Below are positions 16,872 through 46,100 of a DNA stretch of 64,000 nt, piece after piece (position 1 is the stretch's first letter; each line of letters begins with the position of its first letter). Source of the stretch: DASYKS01 sp031404815 (lineage in GTDB: Bacteria > Acidobacteriota > Thermoanaerobaculia > Multivoradales > UBA5704); the NCBI GenBank assembly GCA_031404815.1, contig JANNIH010000101.1:1-64000 (forward strand). The letters run 5' to 3'. The position numbers and the translations under genes were made by a program. The notes under the pieces were generated by a model that saw nothing but the letters and a program-made list of their open reading frames with translations, searched no databases and had not been told where the DNA came from.

Positions 16872-18286
16872 GCCGGCCGGCCGGCTTAGCCGCCGGTGCC
16901 GCCGCTCCCGCTTCGAACGCCGAGCGTCTGGCGCATCTGATCCGGGAGGCGACCGGCAATGTCGTTGCGAGCGAACGGCTGGCGCTGCTCGACGAGATCG
17001 CGACCCGGCGCGCCCACGCGACGCGCCAACCGAGTGTTGCGGCCTACCTCTATGCACTGTCGGCCGGTACCATGCAAGAGGAGTGGCCGGTTTTGATCGG
17101 CCTGGTCACGATTAAAGAGTCGTATTTCTTTCGCGCCCCGCAGCAGCTCGAAGCGATCGTCGAGCGCGTCCTCCCCGGCCGGCTCGAAGCGCGTGCGGCC
17201 GAGCGGCGCCTGCGCATCTGGTCGGCCGCCTGCGCCCGCGGGGAGGAACCGGCGACGATCGCACTCCTGCTCGCCGATCACCCGGCGCTTCTCGGTTGGG
17301 ATTGGTCGATCTTTGCGACCGACCTCGACGCCGAAGCGCTGGCCCTCGCCGAGCGCGGCCTCTACGGCGAGCGCGCGGTGGCCCAGGTGCCGGCGGTGTT
17401 GCTCGAACGCTGGTTCACCCGCCGCGGCAAACTCTGGGAGCTGGCGGCCGAGCTGCGCCGACGGATCGACTACCGGCAGCTCAACCTCGCCCACCCGCCC
17501 TACGATCTGCCGGAGGCTGAGTTCGACCTGATCCTGCTCAGGAACGTCCTGATCTACTTCCGCCGGCCGCTCCAGCGCAAAGTGGCAAACCAGGTGGCGC
17601 GCCGGCTCGCCCCCGGCGGCACTCTCTTCTTGGGTGCCTCCGAAACGCTCTGGCAGATCCACGCCGATCTGGAACCGGTCGATCTCGGCCCCTGTTTCGG
17701 CTATGTCCAAGGGACCGCGCGGCCGGAGGCGAAACGTCCGGAGCCGGAGATGCCGCCGCGGCCGAGAACCGTGCCGAACCCCGCGGTCATCGCTCCCAAG
17801 CCACCCCCCGCAGTCCGGCCTCAGTCACCGCCATCGCCTCGACCGGTTCCGGCCCGGCCGGCGGCTACGCTCTCGGCTGAACCTGTCTCGGCCCTCCGGG
17901 ACCTCGAAGCCGCGGCTCTCGCCTTGTCGGAAGATCGCCTCGACGAAGCCGCGCGCCGCCTAGAATCCACCCTGGCCCGTTTCCCTGAGAACCCGACCGC
18001 CCACGCTCTCCAAGGCTTCCTCGACGATCTCTCCGGCCGCCCCGAAGCCGCAATCGCCGCCTACCGCGCGGCGCTCTACCTCGATCCCGACCTCTACCAG
18101 CCCCGCCTCCTCCTCGCCGACCGCCTCCTCCACCTCGGCCAAACCCAACGCGCCGAACACCAGTTCCGCGAAGTCCTGACCGCCCTGCTCGCCGGCAAAG
18201 GAAAAGACCTGGCCCTGCCCGAAGCACTCGCGCTACCCGATCGCGATCGCGCCTTACGGCGCTGCCGGCAGGCGTTGGGGGGGTAG
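16868..18286 (+). CDS. CheR-type MCP methyltransferase with TPR domain (WspC-like)
   Basis: A 472-residue protein from GTG 16868, overlapping the previous stop. Residues 1-280 are a CheR methyltransferase: an N-terminal helical domain with TIKESYFFR, the SAM-binding motif IWSAACARGEEP (near 118-129), and LILLRNVLIYF. A Pro-rich linker (about 285-340) leads to C-terminal tetratricopeptide repeats (DEAARRLESTLARFPENPTAHALQG and RPEAAIAAYRAAL). This CheR-TPR fusion is typical of WspC. It methylates glutamates of the two MCPs. The last 58 bases of the gene are repeated about 560 bases downstream at the start of a second foldback block. Confidence 0.92.
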   Translation: MSRPAGLAAGAAAPASNAERLAHLIREATGNVVASERLALLDEIATRRAHATRQPSVAAYLYALSAGTMQEEWPVLIGLVTIKESYFFRAPQQLEAIVERVLPGRLEARAAERRLRIWSAACARGEEPATIALLLADHPALLGWDWSIFATDLDAEALALAERGLYGERAVAQVPAVLLERWFTRRGKLWELAAELRRRIDYRQLNLAHPPYDLPEAEFDLILLRNVLIYFRRPLQRKVANQVARRLAPGGTLFLGASETLWQIHADLEPVDLGPCFGYVQGTARPEAKRPEPEMPPRPRTVPNPAVIAPKPPPAVRPQSPPSPRPVPARPAATLSAEPVSALRDLEAAALALSEDRLDEAARRLESTLARFPENPTAHALQGFLDDLSGRPEAAIAAYRAALYLDPDLYQPRLLLADRLLHLGQTQRAEHQFREVLTALLAGKGKDLALPEALALPDRDRALRRCRQALGG

Positions 18287-18301
18287 GGGCGGCGGTTTAC
18301 G

Positions 18302-18371
18302 CCGGAACCGTAGAGACGTCCCCAGTCCGCCACCACGATCCTGACCGGGTGCTGGCCGTCGGGGCGTCTCC
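18302..18371 (+). repeat. Left inverted arm of foldback copy 1
   Basis: A 70-bp arm starting CCGGAACCGTAGAGACG and ending GGGGCGTCTCC. It is complementary, with about six differences, to 18647-18715. Confidence 0.85.
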
Positions 18372-18646
18372 AACGCACCAACGACCAGGGGCGCTTTCTG
18401 CATGCGCCGGTCCGGCGGCGGGCGTTTCCAACCTGCGCCGGTCGGCGGGACATTCCCCTGCACCAACGTCCACGGGCGCCTGCTACACGCGCCGGTCCGG
18501 CGGGACATTCCCCCGCACCAACGGCCACGGGCGCCTGCTACACGCGCCGGTCGGCCTCGCACCAACGACCACCACCGACGTCCCCTACGCGCGCCGGTCG
18601 GTGGGACAGGTCCTGCCCTTCGGTTGTGATGCTGTAGCCTGCGAAC

Positions 18647-18715
18647 GGAGACGCCCCGACGGCCAGCACCCGGATAGGATCGTGGCAGCGGACTGGGGCG
18701 TCTCTACGGATCCGG
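18647..18715 (-). repeat. Right inverted arm of foldback copy 1
   Basis: A 69-bp arm starting GGAGACGCCCCGACGGCCAG and ending TACGGATCCGG. Transcribed RNA could form a very long hairpin with 18302-18371. Confidence 0.85.
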
Positions 18716-18860
18716 TGCCCTAGGGCGTCGGTGGGCCGCGCCGGGTTCGGCCAGGTGGGCCCCAATCGCCACCGCCCCCAGATAGGCGCGCTGCCCGATC
18801 GCGATCGGGCCTTGCGGCGCTGCCGGCAGGCGCTGGTGGGTAGGGGAGGGCTGCTGGTCG

Positions 18861-18930
18861 CCGGAACCGTAGAGACGTCCCCAGTCCGCTACCACGATCC
18901 TGACCGGGTGCTGGCCGTCGGGGCGTCTCC
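18861..18930 (+). repeat. Left inverted arm of foldback copy 2
   Basis: A 70-bp arm, almost identical to the left arm of copy 1 and complementary to 19122-19190. Confidence 0.85.
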
Positions 18931-19121
18931 AACTCCAACGCACCAACGACGACCGGCGTCCCCTACACGCGCCGGTCGGCCCCGCACCAACGACGACCCC
19001 GGGCGCCTGCTACACCCGCCGGTCGGCCCCGCACCAACGACGACCACGGGCGTCCCCTACACGCGCCGGTCGGCGGGGCAGGTCCTGCCCTTCGGTTGTG
19101 ATGCCGTAGCCTGCGAGCGGA

Positions 19122-19190
19122 GGAGACGCCTCGACTGCCAGCACCCGGATAGGATCGTGGCAGCGGACTGGGGCGTCTCTACGGATCCGG
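19122..19190 (-). repeat. Right inverted arm of foldback copy 2
   Basis: A 69-bp arm, nearly identical to the right arm of copy 1; it ends about 48 bases before the conserved NRPS leader. Confidence 0.85.
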
Positions 19191-19237
19191 TGCCCTAGGG
19201 TGTCGGCGAGCCGCGCCGAGGTCCTCACCCCAAGCGT

Positions 19238-19288
19238 GAGTCGCGACAGCGCTGATCGATCCGAAATACTTTTGAATCAAGAGTTTCG
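19238..19288 (+). promoter_or_regulatory. Conserved 51-bp leader upstream of the first NRPS gene
   Basis: This block (GAGTCGCGA...GATCGATCCGAAATACTTTT...AAGAGTTTCG) recurs upstream of the second NRPS gene at 37110-37160 with 49 of 51 positions identical. It lies 60 bases before the GTG start and has the window's most AT-rich non-coding stretch, so it may contain the promoter or an operator. I cannot name a sigma factor. Confidence 0.55.
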
Positions 19289-19347
19289 TTCGCTTCCAAT
19301 GCGCCGGGAGGTGTCCCGAATCGGGGTTCGGGACGCACAAGAGGTAT

Positions 19348-37089
<17,742 letters not shown>

Positions 37090-37109
37090 CGGCACCTGTG
37101 CCCGATAGG

Positions 37110-37160
37110 GAGTCGCGAGAGCGCTGATCGATCCGAAATACTTTTAAATCAAGAGTTTCG
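37110..37160 (+). promoter_or_regulatory. Conserved 51-bp leader upstream of the second NRPS gene
   Basis: Second copy of the leader at 19238-19288, with two mismatches. It lies in the 92-base gap between the first and second NRPS genes, so the second gene may have its own promoter despite sharing a direction with the first. Confidence 0.55.
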
Positions 37161-37181
37161 CCGGCCACGAATTCGATCAAG

Positions 37182-40100
37182 GTGTCCCGGATTGCGGTTG
37201 AAACCGCACCAGAGGGGTGTGGAAGTGAGCCTCGTCACATGTTGAGCCGTCCGGTGCATCTCCTGTTCGAGGAGCGAGCGCTGGAAGCTCCCGGTTCCCT
37301 GGCCGTCTCGGCTGCCGAGGGGTCGCTCACCTATGGTGAATTGAACGGACGAGCCGCGGACTTGGCCAGGCACCTACGGCGGCTCGGGATTGGTCCCGAA
37401 TCCCTGACGGCACTGCTGCTGGAGCGCTCCTCCGAACTCGTGGTCTCGGTGGTGGCGACCTTCAAAGCGGGTGGTGCCTATCTGCCGATCGACCCGGCTC
37501 AACCGGTCGAGCGGGTCGGTTACATCCTGCGCGATTCCGCTGCCGGCGTCTTGTTGACCACGACGCGAATTCTGGACCGGTTTCCCGGGCTTTCTGCACC
37601 CCTGGGCATCGTACTTCTCGATCGCGTCGCCGGTCTGAGCGGCGATGCCTTCCTCGCCCCCGAAGTAGACCCCGAGAACCTCGCGTATGTCATCTACACC
37701 TCGGGCTCGACCGGCGCCCCGAAGGGGGTTGAGCTGCGCCACGGTGGTCTGTCGAACGTGGTGTCGTGGAATCGAGGCTATTACGGTCTCGGTCCGGGGG
37801 AGCGCGTCTCGATGGTCGCCTCACCCGGTTTCGACGGCTCGGTTTGGGAGATTTGGCCGGCGCTCGCCTCCGGAGCGTCTCTTCATCTGCCGTCCCGTGA
37901 GGTGGTGCTCTCGTCGCCGAAATTTTTGCCCTGGGCGGCGACCGAGGGGATTACGGTGGCCTGGCTGCCACCACCCTTGGTCGCTGCGGTCCTGGACGAA
38001 CCGGTACCCGACGGGCTCCGGCTGCGCGTGCTGCAGTCCGCGGGCGACCGCCTGCTCTGCCGACCGGTTCAGGGGCTCCCGTTCGATCTGAGCAACTCGT
38101 ACGGTCCGACCGAGAACACGATTGCGGCCACGGCGGGGCCGGTGTTGCCCGAGGGGGATGGCCTGCCGCACATCGGTCGCTTGGTGGCGAATGTCAGCGC
38201 CCAGGTTTTGGGCTCGGATCTGGAGCCTGTTGCCGAAGGAGCCCCAGGTGAGTTGTATTTGGGCGGCGCCGGATTGGCGCGGGGTTACCGACGACGTCCG
38301 GATCTGACCGCGGAGAAGTTCGTTCCCGATCCGTTTGGGGCGGAAGCCGGCGCGCGCCTGTACCGCACCGGCGATCTCGTGAGCTGGCTGCCTTCTGGCG
38401 ATCTGGAGTTTCTGGGCCGGATCGACCATCAAGTCAAGATTCGCGGCTACCGGGTCGAGCTGGGAGAGATCGAGGCCGCGCTCTTGCGCCACCGGGAAGT
38501 CCGCGAAGCTGCAGTGGCGCTGCGCGAGGGTTCCGGCCTCGCGGCTTACGTCGTCTACGGTCCCGAACCGGCCGCAGAGCCGGACGAGGCTGACCGGAAC
38601 GTGGCTTTGCCAACGATCCGGCGGACTCGACGGGCGATACCCGAGCTGCGTCGGCACCTTCAGGCCGTGCTACCGGACTACATGATCCCCACGTCGTTCG
38701 TCCTGCTCGACCGCCTGCCGGTGACGCCGAACGGCAAGATCGATCGCAAGGCCCTCGCGCAGATCGAGCCCTTGGCGTTCACCGGTTCGGAGGTGGTGGC
38801 GCCGCGCACTGCGGTGGAGACGGCGGTGGCGAGAATTTGGGCAGAGGTGTTGGGGCTTGGGCTGGTCGGCGTGGAAGACGACTTTTTTGCTCTGGGCGGG
38901 CACTCGCTCTTGGCGTCTCGCGTCGCCTCTCGCGTGCGCGAGGCTCTGGGTGTCGATCCTGGGGTGCGCGGCATCTTCGACCATTCGACCGTGGCGGCCC
39001 TCGCCGCTTGGGTGGAGCGGCAGGAGAGTGGGCTCGCCGACGAGCCGCCGCTGAGCGGGACTCTGGTTGCCGGCCCCGTGTCGCTGTCGTTTGCGCAGCA
39101 GCGGCTCTGGTTCGTGGAGCGGCTCCGGCCGGGAGCCACCGCCTACAACCTCGCCCAGACCGTAGACTTCCAAGGCGACCTTTCCGTGCCCGCACTCGCT
39201 GCGGCGTTTGACGGGCTGGCCCGGCGCCACTATGCGTTGCGGACCGTGTTCGCCACCGGAGAGGGCGGGCCGGTCCAGATCGTTGCTACGCCATCGTTGT
39301 GCGGGACTCCCCTGCCGGTAGTGGACTTGGCGGGGCTGGCTCACGAGCTGCGCCCAGCTGTAGCTGAGCGGATCTGTTTCGCCGAGGCCCGGCGGCCGTA
39401 CAACTTGGAGCGCGGACCGCTCTACCGGACGCTCCTCTTGGCGCTCGGGTCTCGAACGAATCGTTTGCTGGTCGGCCTCCATCACATCATCTCCGACGCC
39501 TGGTCGATGACCGTCTTGATGCGCGAGCTGTCCGCCCTCTACCGCGGGGTGGATCTGCCGCCGCTGCCGGTGCAATACCCCGCCTATTCGGTCTGGCAGC
39601 GTCGCCGGCTGTCGGACGATCTCGTCGCCCGCCGCGTCGCCTGGTGGCGCGCTCACCTCGACGGCGCTCCCGACGTGCTCGAGCTCCCCGCGGATCGGTC
39701 GCGGCCGGCCACCCCGTCGTTTCGGGGGGAACGCTGTCGCCTGGGTCTCCTGCCGGAGGTGAGGGAGGTTCTCGCCGCTTGGAGTCGAGATCGCGGAGCC
39801 ACGCTGTTCATGACCCTGCTCGCGGCTTGTCAGGTTCTGGTGCTGCGCTTTACGGGCCAGGACGACTTCGTCTTGGGGTCCCCCGCCGCGGGGCGCGATC
39901 GGGCGGAGCTCGAGGGGATGATCGGGTTCTTCGTGAACCTGTTGCCGCTGCGCGCCCAGCTGGCGTCCGATCCGACCTTCGGCGGGTTGGTGGCCGAGGT
40001 CCGGGAGACCGTGCTCGCCGCCTACGCCCAGCAAGACCTCCCCTTCGACCGCCTGGTGGAGGAGCTGGCGCCGGAGCGTGACGCCTCGCGCGCGCCGCTG

Positions 40101-43100
40101 GTGCAGGTCGGTTTCGCGGTCCAGGACGCGCCGGTCGGGCCCGATCTGGGAGTCCTCGGACCGAAGGTGGTGGCCGCAGTCGAGTTGGATACCGGAGCCT
40201 CGGAGTTCGACTGCGCATTCTTCGTCGAGCTCGGCGGTGTCGAGGCGGAGGGCCTCGAACTGATCGCCGAGTACGCCACGGATCTGTTCGATCGAGCGAC
40301 CGTGCATCGACTGTTGGAGAGTTTCCGCACGCTGCTCCTGGGCATCGCTTCGGGTGCGCAATGCAAGGTGTCCGAGCTGCCTTTGCTCTCTACCGCGGAG
40401 CGGAAGCAGGCCCAGAGGGCGTGGAACCGGACCGAGGTCGGCTTTCCGCACCTTCCGGTCCACCTCCGGTTCGAGGAGCAGGTCCGGCGTGCCCCCGGCA
40501 CTCTGGCGTTGTCGGCGGGCGAGGTCCATTGGACCTATGGAGAGCTGAACTCGCGGGCCGACCTCCTGGCGCGCCGATTGCGTCGGCTGGGCGCCGGCCC
40601 CGAGGTTCTGGTGGGCCTGCTGCTGGAACGCTCGGTCGAGCTGGTCGTGGCGGTGATCGCCGCGTTCAAGGCCGGGGCAGCTTTCCTGCCCGTGGATCCG
40701 TCCTGGCCGACCGAGCGGGTGGAGCGTGTGCTGCGGGACGCCGGGGTGTGCGCTCTCGTGACGACCGGCAGTCTCCTCGAGCGATACTCGTTGCCGGGCG
40801 TGGCGGCCGGGCGGACCGTGGTACTCGACTCAATCGACGGGATTCCTGATTCGGACAAGGCACCGGTCGGATCGCCCGCCCGGCCGGGAAACCTGGCGTA
40901 TGTGATCTACACCTCGGGTTCGACCGGCGCACCCAAAGGGGTCGAGCTGTGCCACCTCGGCCTGTCGAACCTGGTGAGCTGGAGCGTTCGCCGTGGTGCT
41001 CTTAAGGCCCGTGATCGCGTTTCGATGGTGGCGGCTCCGGGGTTCGACGCCTCGGTGTGGGAAATGTGGCCGGTGCTGGTGGCCGGAGGTTCGCTACACG
41101 TGGCGCCGCAGAGCGTGGTGCTTTCGCCGCCGAGGTTTTTACCTTGGGCCGCGGAGCAGGGGATCACCGTCGCTTGGCTGCCGACCCCTCTGGCCGAGGC
41201 GATTCTGGACGAGCCGATCCCTCCGAATCTCCGCGTGCGACTCCTCCACACGGGGGGCGATCGGGTGGTCCGGCGCCCCTCGCCGAGTTTGCCGTTCGAG
41301 CTGAACAACACCTATGGACCGACCGAGTGCACCGTCGTCGTCACGGCGGGGCTCGTGTCGCCGGATGGCGATCGCCCGCCGCACGTGGGACGCCCGTTCG
41401 ACAACGTCCGCATCCACATTCTGGATCGCTGGCTCGGGCTGGTTCCACCGGGAGCGCCGGGCGAGTTGTGCATCGGCGGCGAGTCGCTGGCGCGCGGTTA
41501 CCGCGGTCGTCCGGACTTGACGGCGGAGCGGTTCGTGCCCGATCCGTTCGGAGCGGCCGGGGAGCGGCTCTATCGGACCGGCGACCGGTCGCGTCGTCTG
41601 CCGAGCGGCGACTTGGAAGTGCTGGGCCGTCTGGATCATCAGATCAAGATCCGCGGCCATCGGATCGAGCTGGGGGAGGTCGAGGCCGCGCTGGTCGCTC
41701 TATCGTCGGTTCGTGAAGCGGTGGTGATGATGCAAGAGCCGGAGCATCGGCTCGTCGCGTGTGTGGTGCCGGCCGCCGGAGCGGAGGTTTCGGGCGAGGC
41801 CTTGCGCTCCGTTCTCACGGGCTTGCTCCCGCGGATCATGATCCCGACGGCCTGGGTCTTCCTCGAGGCTCTGCCGCTCACCTCGAACGGCAAGGTAGAT
41901 CGTAAGGCTCTGGCCAGGCACTCTCCCGTTTCGTCGAGACCGGAAGGGCCGGCGCCGCGGACGCCACTCGAAGCGGAGGTGGCGGCGATCTGGGTGGAGC
42001 TGCTGGGGATTGCGTCGGTCGGGATGACGGACGATCTGTTCTCGCTCGGGGGACACTCTCTCCTCGCCGTTCGGTTGGTCGACCGAGTGTGCGCGCGCTT
42101 GGGGGTGGATATGCCTCTGCGCAAAGTGTTCCAGGCGCCGACCGTGGCCGCGATGGCGAGTTGGGTCGAGAGTGAGCTTCGCCGATCGCAGTCCGAGCGG
42201 GAGCAGCCCCTGACCGGTGGGCTGGCCGGACCCTTGCCGCCGCTCTCGTTCGCCCAGCAGCGGCTCTGGTTTCTCGACCGTCTGGAGCCGGACTCGGCGG
42301 CGTACAACCTTGCGATCCTGCTGCGCTTGGCGGGGCCGTTGGAGCCGGGGTTCCTGACCGCAGCGCTCTCTGAGGTGGTTCGGCGCCACGAGGCGCTGCG
42401 CACTACGTTCGAAGTGCCGGTCGGCAGTTCCGATCCGGTTCAGGTGGTCCGCGCGCCGGTCGGCCGAGCCCTGCCCGTGCTCGACCTCGAGGGTTTGCTC
42501 GCTCGCGACGCTGAAGTCGCACGGCTGGTGCACGAAGAGGCCGCCGTACCGTTCGATCTCGGGCGCGGCCCTCTGCTGCGTGCGGCCTTGCTGCGCCTCG
42601 GCCCCAAGGATCACCGGCTTCTCGTCAACCTCCACCACATCGTGGCGGACGGTGGATCGGTCGAGGTGCTGGAGCGCGAGCTTGCGACCCTCTACACAGC
42701 TTTCGCAGCGGGGCAACCTTCTCCGTTGCCCGAACTGCCGGTGCAGTACCCCGATTTCGCGGTCTGGCAACGCAGCTGGCTGGCGGGCGAGGAGCTGGAG
42801 CGGCAGCTGGCCTACTGGCGCGACCTTTTGGCCGATCCTCAGGCCTCGGAGCTGCCGGCGGACCGGCCGCGACCTGCCGTGCGGAGCTCTCGCGGTGCCG
42901 TCGAGGAAGCGGAACTTCCCGAGAGCCTGGTGGCCGGATTGGAGCAGCTCGGTCGGCGCTATGGGGCGACTCCGTTCATGACGCTGTTTGCCGGCTTTCT
43001 GGCTCTCCTCTATCGCTACACCGGGCAGGACGATCTACTGGTCGGCACACCGGTGGCAGGGCGGGGTCGCGCCGACATCGAAGGGTTGATCGGATTCTTC

Positions 43101-46100
43101 GTCAACACGCTGCCTCTGCGGGTTGGTCTGGCGGGAAAGCCGTCCTTCGCGGAATTGGTGAAGCGGGTGCGGGCGGCGGCCCTCTCGGCCTATGCCCACC
43201 AGGATGTACCTTTCGAGAGGCTGGTTGCCGAGGCGGCTCTGGAGCGCGACCTGTCCCGGAATCCTTTGTTCCAGGTGATCTTTGCCTTCCTGGACAGCTG
43301 GGGACCCCTGGAGCTTGGGCCGGGCCTGACCTTGGCGGAGGCCGCAGGCGTTCACCCTGGCACGGCCAAGTTCGACCTCTCCTTTCATGTCAGCCGCGAG
43401 GCGCGCACGCAGAGCGGACTGCGGCTCTTGCTGGAGTATTCGACCGACCTTTTCGACCCCGCCACGATCCGCCGGTTGATGGGTAGTTTCGAGCGCCTCG
43501 CGGCGGCGGCCGTCGATCGACCCGAAGTGCCGATCGCAGCGCTCCCCCTGCTCACCTTTATCGAGCAGGCACAACTCAGCGCCGCGGATCAAGCTGAACC
43601 TCGCGGAGTTCCGGCAGGGCTGCTGCACGGCCTGTTCGAAGCTCAGGCGCAGCGTACTCCCGAGGCGGTGGCTCTCGTCTCGGGTGGAACGGTTCTGACC
43701 TACGCCGAGCTGGCCGAACGCTCCACCCATTTGGCTCGGCGGTTGCGCGCACTGGGGGCAGGCCCCGAGGTCGGCGTGGCGGTTTGTCTGGAGCGCCGGA
43801 CCGACCTCGTGGTCACGCTGCTGGCCGTGCTGCGCTCGGGCTCTTTCTACGTCCCGATCGATCCTGGATATCCCGAGGCTCGGCGGGCATTTCTGGTGGC
43901 GGACAGCGGTGCCCGGATAGTCGTGACCGAAGCCGGGATCGAGAGTTCGGAGGGATCGGCGAGGTGCGCTCTCCAGCCGGTGCCGGAGAACCTCGCCTAC
44001 CTGATCTATACCTCCGGTTCCACCGGTCGACCCAAGGCGGTGGCGATCACCCACGCGAGCGCCTTCAGGTTTGCATTTTGGGCGCGTGAGGTCTTTTCCC
44101 CGGACGAGCTGAGCGGCGTTCTGGCCTGCACGGCGGTGACTTTCGACCTGTCGGTATTCGAGCTGTTCGTGACGCTCGCCTGGGGGGGCGCGATCGTTTT
44201 GGTGGAGGATGCCCTGGCGCTTTTCGACGGACCTCCGGAACTGCCGCCGGGCCTGGCGGTGACGTTGGTCAACACGGTGCCCTCGGCGATGGCGGAGCTA
44301 CTGCGCGAGGGGGCCCTGCCGCCTACGGTGCGGACAATCAACCTGGCGGGCGAGGCACTCACACGTGCCCTCGCCGACCAGGTCTATGCGCGGCCGGAGA
44401 CGGAGCGGCTGCACAACCTCTACGGCCCTTCGGAGGACACGACCTACTCGACCTGGTCGTTGGTGCCGGTGCGTTCCGAGCGCCAGCCGGCGATCGGTCG
44501 TCCGGTCCACGACAGCCGCGCGTACGTCGTGGACCGGTGGCTGGAGCGCTTGCCCTTGGGCGTACCGGGCGAACTCTGTCTGGCCGGCGAGGGGTTGGCC
44601 CGCGGTTATTTAGGTCGCCCGGAGCTGACCGCAGAGCGGTTCGTGCCCGACCCGTTTGCCGCCGGTCCTGGGGAAAGGATGTACCGCACCGGTGACCTGG
44701 CGAGATTGCGGGCGGATGGTGATCTCGACTATTTGGGTCGCTTGGATCGTCAGGTCAAAGTCCGCGGTTATCGCATCGAGTTGGGAGAGGTGGAGTCGGC
44801 CCTGGCGCAGCTCCCTGGGGTGAAGGGCGCGGCCGTGCTCTTGCGCGAGGACGGTTCGGGGGGGGGCGGGCTGGTAGCCTATTTGGCTGCGGGCGAGAGG
44901 CCCATCGCAGAGCTGCGGCAGGCCCTGCTGCAGATCCTGCCCGAGCCGATGGTGCCGAGGGTGTTCGTCTTCCTTCCGGAGCTGCCGCTCTCCCCGCACG
45001 GCAAGGTGGATCGCCACGCCTTGGCGCGCATCTCTCCCGCTCCCGGGGCCAAACCCGCCTCCGAGCCGCTCCGCACGCCGATCGAGGTGGCGGTGGCCGG
45101 TCTCTGGTCAGATCTGTTGAGCGTCGAGGGGATCGGAGCCGCGGACGACTTCTTCGCGCTTGGCGGCCACTCCCTCATGGCGGCGCGCCTGGTCGCGCGC
45201 CTGCGCGAGAGCCTCGGAGTGGAGATGCCGCTCCGCGCAATCTTCCAGCTGCCGACGGTCGCCCGCCAGGCGGCATGGATCGAGGCCGAGCTTCGGCGCA
45301 CCGGCGAGCTCGACGTTCTTGCCCTCACCGCGGGTCTCGCCGGGCCGGCCAGCCCGCTCTCGTTCGCTCAGCAGCGGCTCTGGTTTCTCGACCGGTTGGA
45401 GCCGGGCTCCCACGCCTACAACATGATGCTCGACCTGCGCCTTTCCGGGTCGCTTCTTCCGGTCGTGTTGGCGGCGGCGCTCACCGAGGTGGTCCGGCGC
45501 CACGAGGCGCTCCGCACGACGTTCGAAGTGCCGTCCGGTAGCTCGGAGCCGGTTCAGCTGGTGTGGCCTGCCACCGTTTGGGCACTGCCCCAGGTCGATC
45601 TCGAAGTCCTCGACGCCGGCCGGCGTGGTGCCGAGGCGACGCGCCTGGCGCAGGTTGAGGTTTGCCGGCCGTTCGACCTCGGGCGCGGGCCGCTCCTGCG
45701 CACCGTCCTTCTACGCCTCGAGCCGGCCGGGCATCGTCTTCTCGCGACGCTGCACCACATCGTTGTCGATGGACTCTCTCTGGAAATCTTGATCGGCGAG
45801 TTGGGTGCGTTGTGCCAGGCTTTTGCGAGGGGTGGCCCGTCGCCCCTCCTTCCGCTGCCGGTGCAGTATCCCGACTTTGCGGTCTGGCAGAGGAGTTGGC
45901 TCAGCGGCGAAGAGTTGGAGCGGCAGCTCGCTTGGTGGCGAGGGCGCCTACCAGCGACGGCACCGATTCTGGAGCTGCCGACGGATCGGTCTCGTCCGGC
46001 GGTCCGGAGCCAACGGGGCAGGGTCCTGAGGGCGTCCTTGCCGGCCGAGTTGGCCGACCGGCTGGAGAGCCTCGGCCGGCGCCATGGCGCCACGCCGTTC

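Larger units (their letters stand above)
18229..18743. repeat. Foldback repeat block, copy 1
   Basis: A 515-bp block whose first 58 bases are the 3' end of the CheR-type gene. Next come an inverted arm (18302-18371), a core of 44-55 bp tandem units (GCACCAACG...CGCCGGTC; unit starts at 18460, 18515 and 18559), and the complementary arm (18647-18715). By hand alignment the arms differ at about six positions in 70. A second copy with fewer core units follows at 18787. No transposase or credible ORF is inside. Confidence 0.8.
18787..19219. repeat. Foldback repeat block, copy 2
   Basis: A 433-bp second copy of the same structure. It opens with a near-identical copy of the cheR 3' end (18787-18845), then arm 18861-18930, core tandem units starting at 18940, 18984 and 19031, and the complementary arm 19122-19190. 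After the right arm, homology with copy 1 continues through TGCCCTAGGG. The core differs from copy 1 in unit number and sequence. Confidence 0.8.

Noticed and set aside
18287..19237. Short frames and possible CRISPR array in the foldback region
   Set aside because: Tandem units are contiguous and similar throughout, without unique spacers; the short frames have no start context and are internally repetitive.
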